Shown here piece by piece: positions 18,193 through 25,540 of a stretch of 64,000 nucleotides of DNA (position 1 is its first letter; each line of letters opens with the position of its first letter). The DNA is from Lachnospiraceae bacterium (GTDB lineage: Bacteria; Bacillota; Clostridia; Lachnospirales; Lachnospiraceae). Location of the stretch: assembly GCA_017453065.1 (NCBI GenBank), contig JAFTKW010000019.1, positions 62,001 to 126,000 on the forward strand, in the 5' to 3' direction. Under the pieces are notes generated by a model. It searched no databases, was not told the DNA's origin, and saw only the letters and a list, made by a program, of their open reading frames with translations. The position numbers and the translations under genes were made by a program.

Positions 18193-18219
18193 AAGTGTAT
18201 TAAGAAGCATAATACACTT
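18193..18219. promoter_or_regulatory. Likely operator of the GntR/ABC operon
   Basis: AAGTGTATTA (18193-18202) and TAATACACTT (18210-18219) form a perfect 10-bp inverted repeat around a 7-bp spacer. GTGT/ACAC half-sites fit YtrA-type operators. It lies between the divergent gntR and rluF-like genes. Confidence 0.75.
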
Positions 18220-18258
18220 ATATCTTAGTTTTAGCACAGAAGTACTAGGCTGTCAATA

Positions 18259-18287
18259 TTGTTTTTTGGTCAAAAAAAAGGTATGAT
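18259..18287 (+). promoter_or_regulatory. Putative promoter of the pseudouridine synthase gene
   Basis: TTGTTT (18259-18264), 17-bp spacer, TATGAT (18282-18287), 75 bp before the chosen start codon. Confidence 0.6.
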
Positions 18288-18362
18288 AGAAGAGATATAG
18301 AAGGTGGAGTTTTGGGGCTGATTTTGTATATTATCACACTGGTTGGTGGAAGAGAGGGAACC

Positions 18363-19088
18363 ATGGCAGAGGAAATGAGACTAAATAAATATTTGGCTTC
18401 CTGTGGCGTTTGCTCCAGACGAGAAGCGGACAAGCTGATTGCTGATGGCAAAGTGTCTGTCAATGGTCGAGCTGCTTCTATGGGGACAAAGGTGAGTAGC
18501 CAGGATACTGTTTTAGTAAATGGCAAAGCGGTAAAAACTATTGAAGAGAAGCATGTGCTTGCTTTTTACAAGCCGATTGGAGTCACCTGTACAGAAAAAG
18601 ACGCACATGCTGACAAAATTATCGCAGATTTCATTGACTATCCGGTGCGCGTAACCTACGCAGGGAGACTGGACAAGGAATCGGAAGGGCTCATGATTTT
18701 AACCAACGATGGCTCACTGATTGACGCCATGATGAAAGGTGCTAATGGCCATGATAAAGAATACATTGTAAAGGTAGATAAGGAGATTACAGAGGGCTTT
18801 TTGAAGGCGATGGCTGCCGGAGTCTACCTAAAAGAACTGGATATCACCACTCGTCAATGTGATATAAAGAAGATTGGCAAATTTACTTTCCAAATAGTGT
18901 TGACTCAAGGAGTCAATAGACAGATACGAAGGATGTGCCAAACGCTGGGATTTCGAGTTTTGAGCCTAAAACGAGTCAGAATTATGAATATTTTGCAAGG
19001 TGATGTTGCACCTGGAAAGTACCGCAAAATCGAAGGCGAAGAACTGGAAACTCTGTATAGACAGTGTGGATTGCCCAGACCTATTTAG
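18363..19088 (+). CDS. rluF: 23S rRNA pseudouridine synthase, RluF/RluB-like
   Basis: Converts uridine to pseudouridine in 23S rRNA. An S4 RNA-binding domain (about residues 5-65, MRLNKYLASCGVCSRREAD) precedes the RsuA-type catalytic domain. Its AGRLDKESEG motif holds the catalytic aspartate, and NRQIRRMCQTLGFRV is the conserved C-terminal motif. NGHDKEYIVKVDKEIT resembles RluF of E. coli more than RluB, so uridine 2604 is the likely target; this is inference. ATG 18363 is chosen because GAGAGGG precedes it and the S4 domain starts 5 residues later. The 241-residue length fits without the C-terminal tail of the E. coli protein. Confidence 0.88.
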   Translation: MAEEMRLNKYLASCGVCSRREADKLIADGKVSVNGRAASMGTKVSSQDTVLVNGKAVKTIEEKHVLAFYKPIGVTCTEKDAHADKIIADFIDYPVRVTYAGRLDKESEGLMILTNDGSLIDAMMKGANGHDKEYIVKVDKEITEGFLKAMAAGVYLKELDITTRQCDIKKIGKFTFQIVLTQGVNRQIRRMCQTLGFRVLSLKRVRIMNILQGDVAPGKYRKIEGEELETLYRQCGLPRPI

Positions 19089-19266
19089 GTGAAGGGAACA
19101 AGGAATGGGAGAGGACGTAGTTCCAAAGTACTAGAGATTGTTGATAATAGTGTACAAAAGGTGAAAAAATAGATATAAATATTAAATGCAGATTTGATAT
19201 TTGCTACAAACAGCCAATGAATAGTACATTAGTACCAGAAAATATATTTGTGAGGTGACATACAAG

Positions 19267-21228
19267 ATGATGTCTTCAAAAATTGATCGAATCAAATATT
19301 TAGTAGTTAAATTAAATGAAGCGTCCAAAGCTTATTATGCTGAGGATCGAGAAATCATGAGCAATTTCGAGTACGACAAATTGTACGATGAATTGGTAAA
19401 ATTAGAAGAAGAAACGGGTGTTATTTTATCCGATAGTCCAACGGTAAATGTAGGTTTTGAAGCGGTTGATGAACTTCCAAAAGAAGCTCACGAGAGTCCA
19501 ATGCTATCCCTTGGAAAGACCAAAAATCGAGAAGAACTTCAGGATTGGCTACTTGAAAAAGAGGGACTTTTAAGTTGGAAATTGGATGGACTTACCATTG
19601 TTTTGACTTATTTTGAAGGAAAACTTGCAAAAGCAGTAACTCGAGGAAATGGGGAGATTGGAGAGGTCATTACCAACAATGCTAAGACCTTCAAAAATTT
19701 GCCATTGACCATTTCGTACCAAGGAGAATTGGTGGTTCGAGGAGAGGCTGTTATCACTTATGATGACTTTCAAAAGATTAACGATGGTATTGAGGATGTA
19801 GAATCCAAATATAAAAATCCTCGAAACCTATGTAGTGGTTCGGTTAGACAGTTAAACAATGAGATTACTGCATCTAGAAATGTAAGATTTTATGCTTTTT
19901 CTTTGGTAAGTAGCCAGGAAGGAGTGCCAAGTGATACCAGAGCGGCCCAATTTGAGTTTTTAAAGGGGCTTGGTTTTGATGTAGTGGAATATTATAAGGT
20001 AAATAAAGATACCATTTTAGACCGTATCGCTTATTTTGAGGAACAGATTAAGACTTACAATGTGCCTTCTGATGGATTGGTATTGACTTTTGATGATATT
20101 GCCTTTGGCAAATCTCTTGGAAGAACGGCCAAATTTCCGAGAGATTCTATTGCTTTTAAGTGGGCAGATGAGATTAGAGAGACAGAACTTTTGGAAATAG
20201 AGTGGAGCCCTAGCCGCACAGGCCTTATTAACCCTGTGGCGATTTTTAAGCCAGTGGAACTGGAAGGAACTACTGTAAGTAGGGCTTCCGTGCACAATAT
20301 TAGCATCGTAAAAAGCCTTAAATTAGGCATTGGCGACCGCATTACGGTCTACAAAGCCAATATGATTATTCCTCAGATCGCAGAGAACCTCACTCAGTCT
20401 GGTGATTTGCTGATTCCAGAGTGTTGTCCAGCCTGCGGTGGCAAGACTGAGATTAGAGCTGTCAGTGAGGCAGAAGCGCTTTATTGCATCAATCCAGAGT
20501 GCGCAGCCAAGAAAATCAAGGCGTTTACCCTTTTTGTTAGCAGAGATGCCATGAATATTGATGGACTTTCTGAAGCAACTTTGGAGAAATTCATTGCAAA
20601 AGGCTTTATTCATGAGTTTGCAGACCTGTTCCATTTAGATAAATATAGGGAAGAAATTGTGGAGATGGAAGGCTTTGGTATCAAGTCCTATGACAATCTT
20701 TTGGATAGCATAACAAAAGCGCGTCAGACCACACTCCCAAGAGTGATTTATAGCCTTGGTATTGCAAACATTGGCCTTGCCAATGCCAAAATGCTCTGCA
20801 AACACTTTGGTTACGATTTAAATGCGCTTAAAAATGCAACCAAAGAGGAACTGAGCTCAATAGAAGGCGTAGGAGAAGTAATTGCGGAAGCGATTCTGGC
20901 TTATATGAGAGAGCCAAGGCACATGGAGCAGCTTGACAATTTATGCCTTGAATTACAGATAGAAGTTCCTATAATAGAAGAAGGAAGTCAGACTCTTTCA
21001 GGCCTTAATTTTGTTATTACAGGAAGCCTTAACCATTTCACGAACAGAGATGAACTTAAAACGCTCATTGAAGAGAAGGGTGGAAAGGTCACAGGAAGTG
21101 TGACCAGTAAGACGGAATGCCTGATTAACAATGATGTGACTTCTAGCTCATCCAAGAATAAGAAAGCGAAAGAACTGAATATTCCTATTCTGTCAGAGGA
21201 TGATTTTATTGCGAAATATTTAGCCTAG
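19267..21228 (+). CDS. ligA: NAD+-dependent DNA ligase
   Basis: Seals nicks in duplex DNA using NAD+. The 653-residue protein has all domains in order: Ia, adenylation with the active-site lysine in WKLDGLT, OB fold, the four-cysteine zinc finger (CCPACGG...YCINPECA), helix-hairpin-helix repeats, and a BRCT domain (LNFVITGSLNHFTNRDELKT). The start ATG 19267 follows GAGGTGA by 8 bases; a GTG at 19255 lies inside that site. The N-terminal motif is PMLSLGKTKN, where main LigA proteins have PMLSLDNAF-like sequence. It may therefore be the second ligase type seen in some Lachnospiraceae; this needs a tree. Confidence 0.93.
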   Translation: MMSSKIDRIKYLVVKLNEASKAYYAEDREIMSNFEYDKLYDELVKLEEETGVILSDSPTVNVGFEAVDELPKEAHESPMLSLGKTKNREELQDWLLEKEGLLSWKLDGLTIVLTYFEGKLAKAVTRGNGEIGEVITNNAKTFKNLPLTISYQGELVVRGEAVITYDDFQKINDGIEDVESKYKNPRNLCSGSVRQLNNEITASRNVRFYAFSLVSSQEGVPSDTRAAQFEFLKGLGFDVVEYYKVNKDTILDRIAYFEEQIKTYNVPSDGLVLTFDDIAFGKSLGRTAKFPRDSIAFKWADEIRETELLEIEWSPSRTGLINPVAIFKPVELEGTTVSRASVHNISIVKSLKLGIGDRITVYKANMIIPQIAENLTQSGDLLIPECCPACGGKTEIRAVSEAEALYCINPECAAKKIKAFTLFVSRDAMNIDGLSEATLEKFIAKGFIHEFADLFHLDKYREEIVEMEGFGIKSYDNLLDSITKARQTTLPRVIYSLGIANIGLANAKMLCKHFGYDLNALKNATKEELSSIEGVGEVIAEAILAYMREPRHMEQLDNLCLELQIEVPIIEEGSQTLSGLNFVITGSLNHFTNRDELKTLIEEKGGKVTGSVTSKTECLINNDVTSSSSKNKKAKELNIPILSEDDFIAKYLA

Positions 21229-21246
21229 AAGGGAGAACTAATCTTT

Positions 21247-22152
21247 ATGCCAATTAAGACACAAAGTAATTTGCCTGCAAAGGAAATTTTGGAAAATGAG
21301 AATATATTCGTAATGGACGAAAATAGAGCACTGCATCAGGATATTCGCCCATTACAAGTATGTATTTTGAATATTATGCCAGTGAAGCAGGATACAGAAC
21401 TTCAGCTTCTCAGAGCATTGTCCAACACACCACTTCAGGTCGATGTGACCTTTTTAAATGTGAAGAGTCATGTTTCTATCAATACGCCTGCCAATCATCT
21501 AAACCAATTTTATGTGACTTTGAATGATATCAGATATCGTAAGTTTGATGGACTAATTATTACAGGTGCGCCAGTAGAAGATATTTCTTTTGAAGAAGTG
21601 GATTACTGGGAAGAAATCTGTGAGATCATGGACTGGGCAGAGACTCATGTGACATCTACACTTCATATTTGTTGGGGAGCACAGGCGGGTTTTTATCATT
21701 ACTATGGTATTCAAAAGAGACAACTTAGTGAGAAATTGTTTGGTGTCTATGAACACAAGGTTGCCAACCGTAAGATACCTTTAGTAAGAGGATTTGATGA
21801 TATTTTCTTGGCGCCACACAGCAGACATACAGAAACTCCAGCTGCAGATATTCACGCCTGCAAGGAGCTTACCGTACTGGCTGAGTCTGAGGAAGCAGGC
21901 GTATTCCTTGCAATTGCAGAGGATGGAAAGAAGATTTTCGTCAATGGTCATCCAGAATACGACAGAGTGACCCTTCACAACGAATATTTCAGGGATTTAA
22001 ATAAGGGACTACCTATTCATGTTCCTTACAATTACTACCCAGGGGATGATCCAAGCCAGAGACCACTTCTGCAGTGGCGTTCTCATAGCAACAATCTGTA
22101 TAGTAACTGGCTCAATTATTACGTATATCAGATGACTCCTTATGAACTGTAA
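21247..22152 (+). CDS. metA: Homoserine O-acyltransferase, predicted acetyl-CoA specific
   Basis: First committed step of methionine synthesis from homoserine. A 301-residue MetA/HTS-type protein. The nucleophile is Cys142 (HICWGAQAG), and the histidine and glutamate of the triad lie in VNGHPEYD. Residue 111 is Glu (TGAPVED). Glu at this place gives acetyl-CoA use in the Bacillus cereus enzyme, while Gly111 in E. coli MetA gives succinyl-CoA use. O-acetylhomoserine is therefore the predicted product. It follows ligA by 18 bp and shares its transcript unless a hidden promoter exists; no SAM riboswitch or T-box fits in that space. Confidence 0.95.
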   Translation: MPIKTQSNLPAKEILENENIFVMDENRALHQDIRPLQVCILNIMPVKQDTELQLLRALSNTPLQVDVTFLNVKSHVSINTPANHLNQFYVTLNDIRYRKFDGLIITGAPVEDISFEEVDYWEEICEIMDWAETHVTSTLHICWGAQAGFYHYYGIQKRQLSEKLFGVYEHKVANRKIPLVRGFDDIFLAPHSRHTETPAADIHACKELTVLAESEEAGVFLAIAEDGKKIFVNGHPEYDRVTLHNEYFRDLNKGLPIHVPYNYYPGDDPSQRPLLQWRSHSNNLYSNWLNYYVYQMTPYEL

Positions 22153-22213
22153 ATAAGGGAAGAGTATATGGGAAGGTAAATAAATTTGTATCGTATGAGG
22201 GAGATATAATAAT

Positions 22214-23455
22214 ATGAATTTCAAAGTTTTAGCATTAGTTATGATAGGGGTTATGTTTGCTTTTGATATAGTACTGAAGTATTTGGATGTGAAATCCACA
22301 GACAGAGAGACCCCAGACAATGTAAAGGATCTGTTCAATCCAGAAGAATACAAAACATGGATGGCTTATCATAAAGAAAAATGTAAACTTTCTTTTTCAA
22401 GAATTTTTGTAAGCAACATAGTTACTTTACTTGTAATCGGATTTGATGTATATGCGCTTTTGCTAGGGGTTACAGGGCTTTCTGATGACTTGTATGGAGC
22501 AGCAGTTATTGTAACTTTGCTTGATATCATTATCGGAATGATTTGGTCGGTCCCATATTCCTACATAGACAACATGAAAATTGAGGCCAAATATGGGTTC
22601 AATCGAATGACAAACAAAACGTTTGTTGTAGATTTGGTGAAAGAACTGATTATCAATGCCTGTGTGATGTGTGGACTTATTTGCCTCTTTATTGTCATTC
22701 ATCAAGCCATGGGAAACCTACTTTTGATTGTGTTTACAGCAATTGCGCTTCTTATTTTGCTTGCTATGGTCTTTTTGTCTCCAGTGCTCACACGCATTTT
22801 CAACAAGCTAACTCCACTTGAAGAAGGAGAACTTAGAGACAGACTTACCAAGCTTTTAGAGGACAACAATTGCACCGTTCGCCAGATTTCTGTGACAGAT
22901 GGCTCTAGACGTTCGACCAAGGCCAATGCGTATTTTGGTGGTTTTGGCAAGATGAAGACCATTGTGCTTTACGATACTCTGATTGAACAGATGACGGAGG
23001 ATGAGATTGTGGCTGTTTTTGCCCATGAAATGGGGCACAACAAACACAAAGATACTCTTAAGTTATATTGCATGAATATCGTCAATATTTCGCTGATGGT
23101 ATTTATGGCGTGGGCTTTGGTATCCTATCCAGAAATATATACTTATTTTGGCTTTGATGGTGTAAATTATGGATTTGCATTTATTTTGCTTGGCAGTGTA
23201 TGCATGTCCTTTGTATCTCCGATAATAGGCCTATTTATCAATGCTTTGTCTCGCAAATTTGAATATGCTGCAGATAAATTTGCAGCAGAAAACGGATATG
23301 GGGAGGCTTTGGTTTCGGGATTAAAGAAGTTACATAAGAACAGTTTTTCAAACCTTAATCCACATCCATTGCTTGTAAAAATGTTTTACAATCACCCAAC
23401 TTTGAGCGAACGTATTTCGGCGTTGACAGCATTTATGGAAGGTGAAAATAAATAA
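22214..23455 (+). CDS. M48-family membrane metallopeptidase (Ste24/CAAX-protease-like)
   Basis: A 413-residue integral membrane zinc protease. The zinc motif HEMGH is at about 270-274 (FAHEMGHNKHKD), with the third ligand glutamate in EYAADKFAAE. Hydrophobic helices occur at about 1-20, 60-80, 95-115, 145-180, 285-310 and 320-345, the Ste24 arrangement. The N-terminal part contains the family segment FNPEEYKTWMAYHKEKC. Its role in bacteria is usually membrane-protein quality control, and the substrate here is unknown. GAGGGAGA precedes the ATG. The last codons overlap the possible GTG start of the next gene. Confidence 0.92.
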   Translation: MNFKVLALVMIGVMFAFDIVLKYLDVKSTDRETPDNVKDLFNPEEYKTWMAYHKEKCKLSFSRIFVSNIVTLLVIGFDVYALLLGVTGLSDDLYGAAVIVTLLDIIIGMIWSVPYSYIDNMKIEAKYGFNRMTNKTFVVDLVKELIINACVMCGLICLFIVIHQAMGNLLLIVFTAIALLILLAMVFLSPVLTRIFNKLTPLEEGELRDRLTKLLEDNNCTVRQISVTDGSRRSTKANAYFGGFGKMKTIVLYDTLIEQMTEDEIVAVFAHEMGHNKHKDTLKLYCMNIVNISLMVFMAWALVSYPEIYTYFGFDGVNYGFAFILLGSVCMSFVSPIIGLFINALSRKFEYAADKFAAENGYGEALVSGLKKLHKNSFSNLNPHPLLVKMFYNHPTLSERISALTAFMEGENK

Positions 23456-23456
23456 T

Positions 23457-24770
23457 ATGACACGCAAATTTGCAAGATATGTGTCTCAAAATATAGTGGG
23501 AATGCTAGGCATGTCCTGCTATATTATTGTAGATACGTTTTTTATCTCTGTGGCTGCAGGTGCAGATGGTATCGCAGCCTTAAATCTGGCATTGCCTGTT
23601 TTTAACTTAATATTTGCCATTGGATCTATGCTGGGAATCGGTGGCGCGACCAGATTCAGTATACTGAGAGCACAAAAAGACGAGCGGGCAGAGAGTTATC
23701 TTACCAATGCGGTACTTTGGGCTACTGTGTTTGGTCTTGTTTTTTCCATTATAGGTGTCTTTGGACCAGAGCAAGTGATTCGCTTGATGGGAGGAGATTC
23801 CCATCTGGTGGAGGTAGGCTTAAGTTACAATCGTATTATTTTATTGTTTGGCCCCTTTTTTATGCTAAACGCTGTGTTTAGTGGCTTTGTACGGAATGAT
23901 GGGGACCCTTCCTTGGCGATGGTTGCTACTTTGGTGGGCAGTCTTGCCAATGTGGTATTTGACTACATATTTATGTTCCCTATGGGAATGGGACTTACTG
24001 GTGCGGCCCTTGCAACAGCGGCTTCGCCAGTGATTAGTATTGCAATTTGCAGTGCGCATTTTTTGAAAAAGAGCAATACCTTGAAGTTTATTCGCATTTT
24101 ACCATCTATGAAACTGTTGTTTCAGTCTTGTAGTCTTGGTACATCAGCATTTATCGGAGATTTTGCCTCAGCAGTGACAACTACAGTATTCAATTATTTG
24201 ATTATCAGTTTGGTTGGTAATATCGGTGTATCTGCCTACGGGGTAATTGCCAACTATGCGATTGTGGTAATAGCAGTCTTTAATGGTATTGCACAGGGTG
24301 CTCAGCCACTTATAAGCGATGCGTATGGCCGAGGAGAAAAGAAGGAGCAAAAGAATTACTTGCGGATGGGTGTGCTAACGGCGTTTCTTTTTGCGATTGT
24401 TGTTTATATAGTGTCTTGGTTAGGTACAGAACCTTTGGTAGCACTGTTTAACAGTGAAGGAATCGATGTTTTAGCATCTTATGCACACGAAGGTATGAGA
24501 CTGTACTTTATTGGGTTTTTCTTCGCAGGTGTAAATATATTTGTTTCCAGTTATTTGAGCGCCACAGCCAAGGCAAATACAGCGTTCATAGCATCTATAC
24601 TTAGAGGTGTGGTAGCGATAGTTCTATGCTCGGTGGTTTTGAGCCATGTTTTGGGCCTTAAGGGCGTATGGCTGGCTTTTCCGGTTGCAGAGTTTTTGAC
24701 ACTGATTTATATTGTGGAAGTGCTTGCTATGGATACTAAAAAAAGACGAAGTAAGTGTCTTAAGAAATAA
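23457..24770 (+). CDS. MATE-family efflux transporter
   Basis: A 437-residue multidrug/toxin exporter with twelve hydrophobic segments in two halves, each starting with family-typical sequence (ADGIAALNLALPVFNLIFAI; NIGVSAYGVIANYAIVVIAV). It is close to the MATE clade of gut Clostridia with an AAGADG motif near residue 30. ATG 23457 is chosen because GGAAGGTGA lies 10 bases upstream; a GTG at 23442 overlaps the M48 gene and has no site. Drug and ion specificity cannot be deduced. It is followed after 21 bp by a YczE-like gene, probably in one transcript. Confidence 0.92.
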   Translation: MTRKFARYVSQNIVGMLGMSCYIIVDTFFISVAAGADGIAALNLALPVFNLIFAIGSMLGIGGATRFSILRAQKDERAESYLTNAVLWATVFGLVFSIIGVFGPEQVIRLMGGDSHLVEVGLSYNRIILLFGPFFMLNAVFSGFVRNDGDPSLAMVATLVGSLANVVFDYIFMFPMGMGLTGAALATAASPVISIAICSAHFLKKSNTLKFIRILPSMKLLFQSCSLGTSAFIGDFASAVTTTVFNYLIISLVGNIGVSAYGVIANYAIVVIAVFNGIAQGAQPLISDAYGRGEKKEQKNYLRMGVLTAFLFAIVVYIVSWLGTEPLVALFNSEGIDVLASYAHEGMRLYFIGFFFAGVNIFVSSYLSATAKANTAFIASILRGVVAIVLCSVVLSHVLGLKGVWLAFPVAEFLTLIYIVEVLAMDTKKRRSKCLKK

Positions 24771-24791
24771 ACGGTGATAAAGGGTAGAGTG

Positions 24792-25475
24792 ATGAGTACA
24801 ATTACAGAGAAAAAAACTTGGTTTATGCGACCTCCTAAATTTAAAAATCGTATGCTGATTATGATTGTCGGTATTATTTTGCAGGGATTTGGATTATCTT
24901 TGTTGATTCGCCTTAATTTAGGAACCGATCCCTGTACTATGTTTACTTTGGGTGTAGAAAGTTATTTGCAGAAATTTTTACAGACAATTCCAGCCTTAAG
25001 CGATATTCCAACCTTCGGAATATGCCAGCTGTTGTGTCATTCCATAACCTTTATTTTGGTAGTGATTTTTGACCGCAGTAAGATAGGATTTGGGACCATT
25101 GGAAATATGGTTTGCCTGGGCTTTATTGTGGATTTCTTTACGATGATCTGGGATGTGGTGATTCCAACAGGCTTCTTTGATGGATGGATAGGAATTTTAT
25201 TCTTTATCCCAGTGCTTGCTGTGTTTATAGGCGGCGCTGCGGCCTATATGACAGCAGATTTAGGTATGTCACCTTATGACGGGTTGCCATTTATTTTGTC
25301 TGAAAAACTTCCCAAGGTGCCATTTAAAGTGGTTCGTATTGGCTGGGATGGAAGTTATCTGATTTTGGCAGTACTTCTTGGACAGCCAATCACTATTGTT
25401 TCTGTATGTATTGTTCTTTTCTTGGGGCCAGTGATTAGTCTGGTGCAGAAAAAGTTGGCGCGCTTTATTTTATAA
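24792..25475 (+). CDS. YczE/YitT-like integral membrane protein
   Basis: A 227-residue protein with five to six membrane helices, the first at about residues 22-45 (MLIMIVGIILQGFGLSLLIR). The paired family features are LNLGTDPCTMFTLG and ADLGMSPYDGLPFIL, an internal repeat in which each half has a G-x-P/S-P/C segment after a helix. This matches YczE/YyaS-type proteins, whose biochemical role is not established. ATG 24792 is preceded by AAAGGG at 6 bases. It is the last gene of the metA-M48-MATE group. Confidence 0.82.
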   Translation: MSTITEKKTWFMRPPKFKNRMLIMIVGIILQGFGLSLLIRLNLGTDPCTMFTLGVESYLQKFLQTIPALSDIPTFGICQLLCHSITFILVVIFDRSKIGFGTIGNMVCLGFIVDFFTMIWDVVIPTGFFDGWIGILFFIPVLAVFIGGAAAYMTADLGMSPYDGLPFILSEKLPKVPFKVVRIGWDGSYLILAVLLGQPITIVSVCIVLFLGPVISLVQKKLARFIL

Positions 25476-25540
25476 ATGCATTGAAAATAAGCAAATTACA
25501 TATGTAAGGTGGACGAAAATGCGTCAAAGAGGGATAGAGG

